Position numbers and translations under genes: made by a program. From Sabellastarte sp. h YS-2021 (taxonomy: Eukaryota; Annelida; Polychaeta; Sabellida; Sabellidae), in assembly GCA_964017235.1 (NCBI GenBank), contig OZ024929.1, positions 164,843,609 to 164,907,608 on the forward strand: DNA of 64,000 nucleotides. The letters are read 5' to 3'. Each line of letters opens with the position of its first letter. Within the stretch, counting starts at the first letter, position 1. The notes beneath the pieces are model-generated. The model ran no database searches. It was not told the DNA's origin and was given only the letters and a program-made list of their open reading frames with translations. Shown one piece after another: positions 11,281 through 23,759 of the stretch.

Positions 11281-14200
11281 TTTGAGTAATTTGCTTCTAT
11301 CTCCTTAACCGTGCGAGATAGAGCGATTTCGGCAAAATTTTCGACCCATAGGGTATCTGAGGAGTGTACTCTTTGCAATTTTCAAAAAATTTTCCCCTCC
11401 CCAAAAATGGCGGCCATTTTGAATTTTCGAATTTTTGCCAAAAATGGCAAAACACTAATTTGCTTCTATCTCCTTAACCGTGCGAGATAGAGCGATTTCA
11501 GCAAAATTTTCGACCCACAGGGTATCTGAGGAGTGTACTCTTTGCAATTTTCAAACAATTTTCCCCTCCCCAAAAATGGCGGCCATTTTGAATTTTCGAA
11601 TTTTTGCCAAAAATGGCAAAACACAAATTTCCTTCTATCTCCTTAACCGTGTGAGATAGAGCGATTTCGTCGAAATTTTCAACCCACAGGGTATCTAAGG
11701 AGTGTACTCTTTGCAATTTTCAAAAAATTTTCCCCTCCCCAAAAATGGCGGCCATTTTGAATTTTCGAATTTTTGCCAAAAATGGCAAAACACAAATTTG
11801 CTTCTATCTCCTTAACCGTGCGAGATAGAGCGATTTCGTCGAAATTTTCGACCCACAGGGTATCTAAGGAATGTAATATTTGCAATTTTCAAAAAATTTT
11901 CCCCTCCCCAAAAATGGCGGCCATTTTAAATTTTCGAATTTTTGCCAAAAATGGCAAAACACAAATTTGCTTCTATCTCCTTAACCGTGCGAGATAGAGC
12001 GATTTCGTCAAAATTTTCGACCCACAGGGTATCTGAGCAATGTACTCTTTGCAATTTTCAAAAAATTTTCCCCTCCCCAAAAATGGCGGCCATTTTGAAT
12101 TTTCGAATTTTTGCCAAAAATGGCAAAACACTAATTTGCTTCTATCTCCTTAACCGTGCGAGATAGAGCGATTTCGGCAAAATTTTCGACCCACAGGGTA
12201 TCTAAGGAATGTAATATTTGCAATTTTCAAAGAATTTTCCCCTCCCCAAAAATGGCGGCCATTTTGAATTTTCGAATTTTTGCCAAAAATGGCAAAACAC
12301 TAATTTGCTTCTATCTCCTTAACCGTGCGAGATAGAGCGATTTCGGCAAAATTTTCGACCCACAGGGTATCTGAGGAGAAAATTTCTCTTTGCAATTTTC
12401 TCTTTGCAATTTTCAAAAAATTTTCTTTGAAATTTTCTCTTTGCAATTTTCAAAAAATTTTCCCCTCCCCAAAAATGGCGGCCATTTTGAATTTTTCGAA
12501 TTTTTGCCAAAAATGGCAAAACACAAATTTCCTTCTATCTCCTTAACCGTGCGAGATAGAGCGATTTCGTCGAAATTTTCGACCCACAGGGTATCTGAGG
12601 AGTGTACTCTTTGCAATTTTCAAAAAATTTTCCCCTCCCCAAAAATGGCGGCCATTTTGAATTTTCGAATTTTTGCCCAAAATGGCAAAACACAAATTTC
12701 CTTCTATCTCCTTAACCATGCGAGATAGAGCGATTTCGTCGAAATTTTCGACCCACAGGGTATCTGAGGAGTGTACTCTTTGCAATTTTCAAAAAATTTT
12801 CCCCTCCCCAAAAATGGCGGCCATTTTGAATTTTCGAATTTTTGCCAAAAATGGCAAAACACAAATTTGCTTCTATCTCCTTAACCGTGCGAGATAGAGC
12901 AATTTCGTCGAAATTTTCGACCCACAGGGTATCTAAGGAGTGTAATATTTGCAATTTTCAAAAAATTTTCCCCTCCCCAAAAATGGCGGCCATTTTGAAT
13001 TTTCGAATTTTTGCCAAAAATGGCAAAACACAAATTTGCTTCTATCTCCTTAACCGTGCGAGATAGAGCGATTTCGTCGAAATTTTCGACCCACAGGGTA
13101 TCTAAGGAATGTAATATTTGCAATTTTCAAAAAAATTTCCCCTCCCCAAAAATGGCGGCCATTTTGAATTTTCGAATTTTTGCCAAAAATGGCAAAACAC
13201 TAATTTGCTTCTATCTCCTTAACCGTGCGAGATAGAGTGATTTCGTCGAAATTTTCGACCCATAGGGTATCTAAGGAATGCAATCTTTGAAATTTTCAAA
13301 AAATTTTCCCCTCCCCAAAATTGGCGGCCATTTTGAATTTTCGAATTTTTGCCAAAAATGGCAAAACACAAATTTGCTTCTGTCTCCTTAACCGTGCGAG
13401 ATAGAGCGATTTCGTCAAAATTTTCGACCCACAGGGTATCTAAGGAATGTAATATTTGCAATTTTCAAAAAATTTTCCCCTCCCCAAACATGGTGGCCAT
13501 TTTGAATTTTCGAATTTTTGCCAAAAATGGCAAAACACAAATTTGCTTCTATCTCCTTAACCGTGCAAGATAGAGCGATTTTGTCGAAATTTTCGACCCA
13601 CAGGGTATCTAAGGAATGTAATCTTTGCAATTTTCCCAAAATTTTCCACTCCCCCAAAAATGGCGGCCATTTTGAATTTTCGAATTTTTGCCAAAAATGG
13701 CAAAACACAAATTTGCTTCTATCTCCTTAACCGTGCGAGATAGAGCGATTTCGTCAAAATTTTCGACCCACGGGGTATCTGAGCATTGTACTCTTGGTAA
13801 TTTAAAAAAAAATTTCCCCTCCCCAAAAATGGCGGCCATTTTGAATTTTCGAATTTTTGCCAAAAATGGCAAAACACTAATTTGCTTCTATCTCCTTAAC
13901 CGTGCGAGATAGAGCGATTTCGTCAAAATTTTCGACCCACAGGGTATCTGAGCAATGTACTCTTTGCAATTTTCAAAAAATTTTCCCCTCCCCAAAAATG
14001 GCGGCCATTTTGAATTTTCGAAGTTTTGCCAAAAATGGCAAAACACTAATTTGCTTCTATCTCCTTAACCGTGCGAGATAGAGCGATTTCGGCAAAATTT
14101 TCGACCCACAGGGTATCTAAGGAATGTAATATTTGCAATTTTCAAAAAATTTTCCCCTCCCCAAAAATGGCGGCCATTTTGAATTTTCGAATTTTTGCCA

Positions 14201-17200
14201 AAAATGGCAAAACACTACTTTGCTTCTATCTCCTTAACCGTGCGAGATAGAGCGATTTCGGCAAAATTTTCGACCCACAGGTTATCTGAGGAGAAAATTT
14301 CTCTTTGCAATTTTCTCTTTGCAATTTTCAAAAAATTTTCTTTGAAATTTTCTCTTTGCAATTTTCAAAAAATTTTCCCCTCCCCAAAAATGGCGGCCAT
14401 TTTGAATTTTTCGAATTTTTGCCAAAAATGGCAAAACACAAATTTCCTTCTATCTCCTTAACCGTGCGAGATAGAGCGATTTCGTCGAAATTTTCGACCC
14501 ACAGGGTATCTGAGGAGTGTACTCTTTGCAATTTTCAAAAAATTTTCCCCTCCCCAAAAATGGCGGCCATTTTGAATTTTCGAATTTTTGCCCAAAATGG
14601 CAAAACACAAATTTGCTTCTATCTCCTTAACCGTGCGAGATAGAGTGATTTCGTCGAAATTTTCGACCCATAGGGTATCTAAGGAATGCAATCTTTGAAA
14701 TTTTCAAAAAATTTTCCCCTCCCCAAAATTGGCGGCCATTTTGAATTTTCGAATTTTTGCCAAAAATGGCAAAACACAAATTTGCTTCTATCTCCTTAAC
14801 CGTGCGAGATAGAGCGATTTCGTCAAAATTTTCGACCCACAGGGTATCTGAGCATTGTACTCTTGGTAATTTTAAAAAAATTTTCCCCTCCCCAAAAATG
14901 GCGGCCATTTTAAATTTTCGAATTTTTGCCAAAAATGGCAAAACACAAATTTGCTTCTGTCTCCTTAACCGTGCGAGATAGAGCGATTTCGTCAAAATTT
15001 TCGACCCACAGGGTATCTAAGGAATGTAATATTTGCAATTTTCAAAAAATTTTCCCCTCCCCAAAAATGGTGGCCATTTTGAATTTTCGAATTTTTGCCA
15101 AAAATGGCAAAACACAAATTTGCTTCTATCTCCTTAACCGTGCGAGATAGAGCGATTTCGGCAAAATTTTCGACCCACAGGGTATCTAAGGAATGTAATA
15201 TTTGCAATTTTCAAAAAATTTTCCCCTCCCCAAAAATGGCGGCCATTTTGAATTTTCGAATTTTTGCCAAAAATGGCAAAACACTAATTTGCTTCTATCT
15301 CCTTAACCGTGCGAGATAGAGCGATTTCGGCAAAATTTTCGACCCACAGGTTATCTGAGGAGAAAATTTCTCTTTGCAATTTTCTCTTTGCAATTTTCAA
15401 AAAATTTTCTTTGAAATTTTCTCTTTGCAATTTTCAAAAAATTTTCCCCTCCCCAAAAATGGTGGCCATTTTGAATTTTCGAATTTTTGCCAAAAATGGC
15501 AAAACACAAATTTGCTTCTATCTCCTTAACCGTGCGAGATAGAGCGATTTTGTCGAAATTTTCGACCCACAGGGTATCTAAGGAATGTAATCTTTGCAAT
15601 TTTCCCAAAATTTTCCACTCCCCCAAAAATGGCGGCCATTTTGAATTTTCGAATTTTTGCCAAAAATGGCAAAACACAAATTTGCTTCTATCTCCTTAAC
15701 CGTGCGAGATAGAGCGATTTCGTCAAAATTTTCGACCCACGGGGTATCTGAGCATTGTACTCTTGGTAATTTAAAAAAAAATTTCCCCTCCCCAAAAATG
15801 GCGGCCATTTTGAATTTTCGAATTTTTGCCAAAAATGGCAAAACACTAATTTGCTTCTATCTCCTTAACCGTGCGAGATAGAGCGATTTCGTCAAAATTT
15901 TCGACCCACAGGGTATCTGAGCAATGTACTCTTTGCAATTTTCAAAAAATTTTCCCCTCCCCAAAAATGGCGGCCATTTTGAATTTTCGAAGTTTTGCCA
16001 AAAATGGCAAAACACTAATTTGCTTCTATCTCCTTAACCGTGCGAGATAGAGCGATTTCGGCAAAATTTTCGACCCACAGGGTATCTAAGGAATGTAATA
16101 TTTGCAATTTTCAAAAAATTTTCCCCTCCCCAAAAATGGCGGCCATTTTGAATTTTCGAATTTTTGCCAAAAATGGCAAAACACTAATTTGCTTCTATCT
16201 CCTTAACCGTGCGAGATAGAGCGATTTCGGCAAAATTTTCGACCCACAGGTTATCTGAGGAGAAAATTTCTCTTTGCAATTTTCTCTTTGCAATTTTCAA
16301 AAAATTTTCTTTGAAATTTTCTCTTTGCAATTTTCAAAAAATTTTCCCCTCCCCAAAAATGGCGGCCATTTTGAATTTTTCGAATTTTTGCCAAAAATGG
16401 CAAAACACAAATTTCCTTCTATCTCCTTAACCGTGCGAGATAGAGCGATTTCGTCGAAATTTTCGACCCACAGGGTATCTGAGGAGTGTACTCTTTGCAA
16501 TTTTCAAAAAATTTTCCCCTCCCCAAAAATGGCGGCCATTTTGAATTTTCGAATTTTTGCCAAAAATGGCAAAACACAAATTTGCTTCTATCTCCTTAAC
16601 CGTGCGAGATAGAGCGATTTCGTCGAAATTTTCGACCCACAGGGTATCTAAAGAGTGTAATATTTGCAATTTTCAAAAAATTTTCCCCTCCCCAAAAATG
16701 GCGGCCATTTTGAATTTTCGAATTTTTGCCAAAAATGGCAAAACACAAATTTGCTTCTATCTCCTTAACCGTGCGAGATAGAGCGATTTCGTCGAAATTT
16801 TCGACCCACAGGGTATCTAAGGAATGTAATATTTGCAATTTTCAAAAAATTTTCCCCTCCCCAAAAATGGCGGCCATTTTGAATTTTCGAATTTTTGCCA
16901 AAAATGGCAAAACACTAATTTGCTTCTATCTCCTTAACCGTGCGAGATAGAGTGATTTCGTCGAAATTTTCGACCCATAGGGTATCTAAGGAATGCAATC
17001 TTTGAAATTTTCAAAAAATTTTCCCCTCCCCAAAATTGGCGGCCATTTTGAATTTTCGAATTTTTGCCAAAAATGGCAAAACACAAATTTGCTTCTATCT
17101 CCTTAACCGTGCGAGATAGAGCGATTTCGTCAAAATTTTCGACCCACAGGGTATCTGAGCATTGTACTCTTGGTAATTTTAAAAAAATTTTCCCCTCCCC

Positions 17201-20200
17201 AAAAATGGCGGCCATTTTGAATTTTCGAATTTTTGCCAAAAATGGCAAAACACAAATTTGCTTCTGTCTCCTTAACCGTGCGAGATAGAGCGATTTCGTC
17301 AAAATTTTCGACCCACAGGGTATCTAAGGAATGTAATATTTGCAATTTTCAAAAAATTTTCCCCTCCCCAAAAATGGCGGCCATTTTGAATTTTCGAATT
17401 TTTGCCAAAAATGGCAAAACACAAATTTCCTTCTATCTCCTTAACGGTGTGAGATAGAGTGATTTCGTCGAAATTTTCGACCCACAGGGTATCTAAGGAA
17501 TGTAATATTTGCAATTTTCAAAAAAATTTTCCCCTCCCCAAAAATGGCGGCCATTTTGAATTTTTCGAATTTTTGCCAAAAATGGCAAAACACAAATTTC
17601 CTTCTATCTCCTTAACCGTGCGAGATAGAGCGATTTCGTCGAAATTTTCGACCCACAGGGTATCTGAGGAGTGTACTCTTTGCAATTTTCAAAAAATTTT
17701 CCCCTCCCCAAAAATGGCGGCCATTTTGAATTTTCGAATTTTTGCCCAAAATGGCAAAACACAAATTTCCTTCTATCTCCTTAACCATGCGAGATAGAGC
17801 GATTTCGTCGAAATTTTCGACCCACAGGGTATCTGAGGAGTGTACTCTTTGCAATTTTCAAAAAATTTTCCCCTTCCCAAAAATGGCGGCCATTTTGAAT
17901 TTTCGAATTTTTGCCAAAAATGGCAAAACACTAATTTGCTTCTATCTCCTTAACCGTGCGAGATAGAGTGATTTCGTCGAAATTTTCGACCCATAGGGTA
18001 TCTAAGGAATGCAATCTTTGAAATTTTCAAAAAATTTTCCCCTCCCCAAAATTGGCGGCCATTTTGAATTTTCGAATTTTTGCCAAAAATGGCAAAACAC
18101 AAATTTGCTTCTATCTCCTTAACCGTGCGAGATAGAGCGATTTCGTCAAAATTTTCGACCCACAGGGTATCTGAGCATTGTACTCTTGGTAATTTTAAAA
18201 AAATTTTCCCCTCCCCAAAAATGGCGGCCATTTTAAATTTTCGAATTTTTGCCAAAAATGGCAAAACACAAATTTGCTTCTGTCTCCTTAACCGTGCGAG
18301 ATAGAGCGATTTCGTCAAAATTTTCGACCCACAGGGTATCTAAGGAATGTAATATTTGCAATTTTCAAAAAATTTTCCCCTCCCCAAAAATGGTGGCCAT
18401 TTTGAATTTTCGAATTTTTGCCAAAAATGGCAAAACACTAATTTGCTTCTATCTCCTTAACCGTGCGAGATAGAGCGATTTCGGCAAAATTTTCGACCCA
18501 CAGGTTATCTGAGGAGAAAATTTCTCTTTGCAATTTTCTCTTTGCAATTTTCAAAAAATTTTCTTTGAAATTTTCTCTTTGCAATTTTCAAAAAATTTTC
18601 TCCTCCCCAAAAATGGCGGCCATTTTGAATTTTTCGAATTTTTGCCAAAAATGGCAAAACACAAATTTCCTTCTATCTCCTTAACCGTGCGAGATAGAGC
18701 GATTTCGTCGAAATTTTCGACCCACAGGGTATCTGAGGAGTGTACTCTTTGCAATTTTCAAAAAATTTTCCCCTCCCCAAAAATGGCGGCCATTTTGAAT
18801 TTTCGAATTTTTGCCCAAAATGGCAAAACACAAATTTCCTTCTATCTCCTTAACCATGCGAGATAGAGCGATTTCGTCGAAATTTTCGACCCACAGGGTA
18901 TCTGAGGAGTGTACTCTTTGCAATTTTCAAAAAATTTTCCCCTCCCCAAAAATGGCGGCCATTTTGAATTTTCGAATTTTTGCCAAAAATGGCAAAACAC
19001 AAATTTGCTTCTATCTCCTTAACCGTGCGAGATAGAGCAATTTCGTCGAAATTTTCGACCCACAGGGTATCTAAAGAGTGTAATATTTGCAATTTTCAAA
19101 AAATTTTCCCCTCCCCAAAAATGGCGGCCATTTTGAATTTTCGAATTTTTGCCAAAAATGGCAAAACACAAATTTGCTTCTATCTCCTTAACCGTGCGAG
19201 ATAGAGCGATTTCGTCGAAATTTTCGACCCACAGGGTATCTAAGGAATGTAATATTTGCAATTTTCAAAAAATTTTCCCCTCCCCAAAAATGGCGGCCAT
19301 TTTGAATTTTCGAATTTTTGCCAAAAATGGCAAAACACTAATTTGCTTCTATCTCCTTAACCGTGCGAGATAGAGTGATTTCGTCGAAATTTTCGACCCA
19401 TAGGGTATCTAAGGAATGCAATCTTTGAAATTTTCAAAAAATTTTCCCCTCCCCAAAATTGGCGGCCATTTTGAATTTTCGAATTTTTGCCAAAAATGGC
19501 AAAACACAAATTTGCTTCTATCTCCTTAACCGTGCGAGATAGAGCGATTTCGTCAAAATTTTCGACCCACAGGGTATCTGAGCATTGTACTCTTGGTAAT
19601 TTTAAAAAAATTTTCCCCTCCCCAAAAATGGCGGCCATTTTGAATTTTCGAATTTTTGCCAAAAATGGCAAAACACAAATTTGCTTCTGTCTCCTTAACC
19701 GTGCGAGATAGAGCGATTTCGTCAAAATTTTCGACCCACAGGGTATCTAAGGAATGTAATATTTGCAATTTTCAAAAAATTTTCCCCTCCCCAAAAATGG
19801 CGGCCATTTTGAATTTTCGAATTTTTGCCAAAAATGGCAAAACACAAATTTGCTTCTATCTCCTTAACCGTGCGAGATAGAGCGATTTTGTCGAAATTTT
19901 CGACCCACAGGGTATCTAAGGAATGTAATCTTTGCAATTTTCCCAAAATTTTCCACTCCCCCAAAAATGGCGGCCATTTTGAATTTTCGAATTTTTGCCA
20001 AAAATGGCAAAACACAAATTTGCTTCTGTCTCCTTAACCGTGCGAGATAGAGCGATTTCGTCAAAATTTTCGACCCACAGGTATTTGAGCATTGTATTCT
20101 TGGCAATTTAAAAAAAAATTTCCCCTCCCCTAAAATGGCGGCCATTTTGAATTTTCAAATTTTTGCCAAAAATGGCAAAACACAAATTTGCTTCTATCTC

Positions 20201-20571
20201 CTTAACCATGCGAGATAGAGCGATTTCGTCGAAATTTTTCAACCCACAGGGTATCTAAGGAATGTAATCTTTGCAATTTTCAAAAAATTTTCCCCCCCCC
20301 AAAAATGGCAGTCATTTTGAATTTTCGAATTTTTGCCCAAAATGGAAAAACACAAACTGGCCTTAACCGTGCAAAATAGAGTTATTTTGTTGAAATTTTC
20401 AACCCATAGGGTATCTAAGAAATGTACTCTTGGCAATTTTCAAAAAAATTTCCTTTTCCCAAAAATGGCGGCCATTTTGAATTTTCAAATTTTTGCCCAA
20501 AACAGGAATTTGCTTCTATCTTCTTAACCGTGCAAGATAGAGTGATTTCGTCAAAATTTTCAACCCAACCA
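11281..20571 (+). repeat. Satellite array of about 53 monomers of 169 bp (family A core)
   Basis: Each monomer starts TTGCTTCTATCTCCTTAACC, passes through GCGAGATAGAGCGATTTCG, CGACCCACAGGGTATCT and TTTTCCCCTCCCCAAAAATG, and ends near GGCAAAACACAAA. Period is 169 bp. Three short palindromes recur in every unit: GTCGAAATTTTCGAC, AAAATGGCGGCCATTTT and TTTTGCCAAAAATGGCAAAA. Five units are enlarged by about 57 bp through extra CTCTTTGCAATTTTC copies (near 12376, 14288, 15358, 16257, 18512). Variant monomers recur in blocks, and the last units (after 20360) are degraded. ORFs of 60-122 residues on both strands are not genes: 169 is not a multiple of three. Confidence 0.97.
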
Positions 20572-20828
20572 ATGCAAAAAGGCATGAAGCTGAAATAATT
20601 TACATCTACACTAACAAATATTTAATCATCATTGATATATTTTACAAATGAAACAGGGTCTTGTAAGACTACTGTACAATTTGGGCAAAAGGTTCATGGG
20701 TGGACATTACACATGATAATGTGTGTTCTTCTATGCTATCCTGTTTCTATTCGCATCTACTATCAACAGGGCGGCCTATTTCTAGTTATTTATTATATAG
20801 ATTAATAAATACGTTATATAACTTATTA

Positions 20829-21070
20829 TTAGGGGGCCACGGTGGCAGAGTGGTAACACTCTCGCCTCCCATGTCTGAGACCGAGGTTCGGTTCACAGCT
20901 CTACCTCAAGTGGGAAAACTCGTAGTTGCATGCTGTTGGTCGGCTGTTTACTGTACAGAACCTTGACCAACTGTATGTAATGGTTTTTTCTGCCCTTCCA
21001 ACTACCCATTATTATATGACCTGTACAGTGTTGAAAGCGACGTAAAACCCCAAATAAATAAAAAATAAAA
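20829..21070 (+). mobile_element. tRNA-derived SINE (family 1), full length with 14-bp target duplication
   Basis: The head GGGGCCACGGTGGCAGAGTG holds an A-box (GTGGCAGAGTGG) and, 40 bases on, a B-box (GAGGTTCGGTTCAC). The tail ends GAAAGCGACGTAAAACCCC followed by AAATAAATAAA. It is flanked by TATATAACTTATTA at 20815-20828 and 21071-21084. The A/B boxes are internal RNA polymerase III promoters. Two more copies lie at 25399 and 62709. Confidence 0.93.
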
Positions 21071-21533
21071 TATATAACTTATTAAAAATAATCAAAATGT
21101 TAATTGTATTTATATTTTGATATTATAAATAACTGACCTTTTTGGATCATCCTCCATAATTATTGTTATAAATAATCAGTTATTTCCTGGTGATAATATG
21201 GTATTTTCATGGATTATATGCATTAGTTAAACTTGTAAATGTATCCGTCTGTTTTGGTCAACTTTTAAATTCAAAATGACCAAGATAACTGATGCTTGTT
21301 AGGTTACCAGTTATTATCAAGATAGGTAAGTAGATGTTATGATGATATGTTAATGACATAATTGAGTCATTGCGTGACGCAAGAGGCGTAAAATTACGTC
21401 ACAACTGGTTATCATGGGTTATTTAACACTTCTATATAATATATTACCAATATTAAATATAAGGGTTAAAGGGTGGTATTTGGACAAGAATACCAGTGAG
21501 AGGTAGTATATTATACATATTGGTTGATGCCTA

Positions 21534-21842
21534 TAGGAGCAATGGTGGGCAAATCAATGGGGACATCATGTATTTGAGTTCTTGCTTTCTACGGCTTCTC
21601 ATACAATCTGGTCCTGTTTGGTTTCCCAACCATTTTATTACACTAAATCTCATGTGTTGGTAAGAATGATTTTCAGCAGTGAAGTGTCTTGATACTGGTA
21701 TTGATAAAGCTTTCTTTGGATTTTTAACACTTGATATGTGTTCATAAATCCTGTTTCTGAAAGGTCTTCAGGTTTCACCAATATATTGTTTGTTGCATTT
21801 GGTACACTGAATTACATAAATCACATTGTAAATTTCACAATG
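21534..21842 (-). pseudogene. Penelope-like element GIY-YIG endonuclease relic
   Basis: Minus-strand reading gives VIYVIQCTKCNKQYIGET, then RPFRNRIYEHISSVKN, SIPVSRHF and FSVIKWLG. This is the GIY-YIG endonuclease that follows the RT in Penelope-like retroelements: the YV...YIGET core, the R-x3-RI-x2-H segment and the PVSxHF block are all present. One TGA replaces the residue after YIGET, so the copy is inactive. No RT domain is visible upstream within 1 kb. An intact enzyme would cut target DNA for reverse transcription. Confidence 0.85.
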
Positions 21843-21889
21843 TGATTACAGTACTTATTTCTGGGGTAAATCTCATAAGATTAAGAAAT

Positions 21890-22420
21890 CCACAGTTATG
21901 GGAAACTATGACAGAGGTGAACTAAACATTACTGATATAGATTAAAAAACAGGACCCTTGAAAGCTAGATGGATTCCGAAATCATTGTCAACAAAAAACA
22001 ATATTTTATCTAAAACACTAGAACATAATCTGTCTAAAATAGGTTTGGATTTAAAAAACTGTTCTTAAAATGAATTTTAAGAGTACCAAATCATTTGATA
22101 TCATTAAATGCATACCACAGTTTTATCAATACATGTTTACATACCATAATAAATGTAAAACCCGAAAACCAGCATATGAATTAAAAGCACATAAAATTAT
22201 GATGCAGACAATATGGGGTAATGAATATTTTAAACAGAAGGATAAAACTTTGTACTTTAAGTCATGGATAAAGGGAGCACATATTAGTTAAAATTTGTTT
22301 CAAGAAAATGCAGATAGGATAGAAGAGAAACATTTGTTAGAATCATTAGATAATACAAGCATCGGATGGTAGAATATCTGACACTGAATAAAATTATTGG
22401 AAAAATTTTGAAAAACAGTG
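21890..22420 (+). pseudogene. Tx1/L1-type LINE ORF2, C-terminal thumb region relic
   Basis: Plus-strand pieces include GELNITDID, ALKARWIPK-like sequence (about 21950) and, at 22070-22291, MMQTIWGNEYFKQKDKTLYF followed by KSWIKGAHI. This pattern (IWxNxxF...KxLYFKxWIxxG) is typical of the region after the RT core in Tx1/L1 elements. The coding sequence is interrupted by stops and then by later insertions (22590-23700). The C-terminal CCHC-like part resumes near 23760, which suggests that a single LINE copy was split. Confidence 0.75.
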
Positions 22421-22424
22421 ACAC

Positions 22425-22589
22425 CAAAGATGCCCTTACCCCACAGCCTGGGGAAATAGTTTTCAACACCATGAGATATAGAAGTAGTGAAACAGTACAA
22501 AGATCGGAATACTTTCAGCGCAGTGTCACTTATATAGAGGTCCAAATAATGTTTAAATAGAGAAAATAACATCTAAGAGAAAGAAAATG
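22425..22589 (+). repeat. Dispersed repeat R (leader of family D), first half
   Basis: Starts near TACCCCACAGCCTGGGG, which can fold (CCCCA/TGGGG), and runs through ACCATGAGATATAGAAGTAG. A second copy lies at 32990-33108 plus 37039-37190, where the hAT element splits it. Here the copy is split at 22590 by a Rex1-type tail and resumes at about 22867. Confidence 0.75.
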
Positions 22590-22866
22590 TATCTAATCTA
22601 ATCTAATCTAATGTGGACTTTTATAGCGCTTAATCTCCATCTCAGATGGACTCTAAGGCGCAACAGAACATAAAGCAAGGCAATTAACATTAATCAGGGG
22701 ATATAGCAAGGTCGTACCAAGGGGACACAGGGTGACAAGGGAGGCTATGGCGGATAGGCTTTTGCATACAGATAAGTCTTAAGCTTCTTTCTGAAGGAGG
22801 CAACTGATGTTGCACTGCGCACATCATGAGGGAGTTCATTCCAGATTCTAGGAGCATCAAAGATAA
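22590..22866 (-). mobile_element. 5'-truncated Rex1/CR1-like LINE: ORF2 C-terminus plus ATTAG tail
   Basis: Minus strand encodes FDAPRIWNELPHDVRSATSV then ASFRKKLKTYLYAKAY and a stop. This is the conserved C-terminus that follows the RT in Rex1/Babar-type elements, and the copy at 55786-56720 has the matching FWNSLPFQIRNSPSVASFRK. The 3' end is an ATTAG repeat (TAATCTAATCTAATC on the plus strand). Only the last 277 bases were integrated, typical of 5'-truncated target-primed insertions. Confidence 0.85.
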
Positions 22867-23054
22867 GTACTAAAACAAGACAATTCAATAGCAAGATGAC
22901 AGCATTAATCAGTAAACTAAAAAATATGAAGCTGTAAAATTTATTAATTGGAGAAGAGCTGTCAATGGAAGTAGCATAATTATGTAAAAGTGCATATAAT
23001 AATCAGTTGCAGCAATCCATATATCCTTGTCATAAGAGAGAGATGTCTCAAATA
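22867..23054 (+). repeat. Dispersed repeat R, second half
   Basis: GTACTAAAACAAGACAATT continues the sequence interrupted at 22589 and matches 37126-37180. It leads directly into the 146-bp array, as it does at 37 kb. Confidence 0.6.
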
Positions 23055-23700
23055 TGGCAGCTGAACACACTTTGGCAGAGCAAAAAGGTCACACCATGAT
23101 GCACACAGACATTTACATACACCCCCTAACCAATGTCCCTACTAAGTGGCAACCTTCTACACTTTATGGAATCCAAAAAATAATCCAGACAATATTTTAT
23201 AGGTCAAGGTCACTACGGCAAGGTCAAAGGTCAAATCAAGGTCACACCATGCCATTGCACACCCACAATCCCCCACCAATGTCCCTGTCAAGTATCAACT
23301 TTCTGCACCTTACAGTTTCTGAGATATCGCCAGGACAAGATATTATAGGTTAAGGTCACTACGGCAAGGTCAAAGGTCAAATCAAGGTCACACCATGGCG
23401 AGGCACACCCACATCTCCTAACCAATGTCACTACTAAGTATCAACTTCCTACACTTTACCGTTTCCGAGATATAGCCCGGACGAGATTTTTTAGATCAAG
23501 GTCACCATGGCAAGATCAAAAGTCAAATCAAGTTAACGCCATGATGTTGCACACCTACACCCCCTTACCAATGCCCCTACCAAGTATCAACTTCTTACAC
23601 CTTACAGTTTCTGGGATACAGCCCGGACAAACACCTGCCCGCCCATCTGGACACCATGGGTGAAAACAATACCCCAACAGCCCTTAAGGTCTGTGGGGTA
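23055..23700 (+). repeat. Family D tandem array (about 146-bp monomer) with terminal hairpin
   Basis: About four monomers containing CACACCATG, CCCCCTAACCAATGTCCCTAC and AAGTATCAACTTCCTACAC, with GTTTCTGAGATATAGCCCGG and CAAGGTCACTACGGCAAGG. Two exact AGGTCAAAGGTCA sites (23221 and 23367) are 146 bp apart. At 23671-23699 the array ends in a long near-palindrome: ACCCCAACAG, CCCTTAAGGT, CTGTGGGGT. Confidence 0.9.
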
Positions 23701-23759
23701 AAAACCAATAACACCAAATTTATCATTCTATGTGAAAGATAGAACTATTGATCCATTTT

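Noticed and set aside
11281..20571. Dozens of ORFs of 60-122 residues on both strands with near-identical proteins
   Set aside because: They come from a 169-bp tandem unit (not a multiple of three) that is open by chance in several frames; no codon bias or start context.
11281..20571. CRISPR-like regular spacing
   Set aside because: Whole 169-bp units repeat with no unique spacers, and the genome is eukaryotic.
20829..20902. Functional tRNA gene in the SINE head
   Set aside because: A and B boxes are present but the cloverleaf is not maintained and the unit continues into a SINE body with a target duplication.
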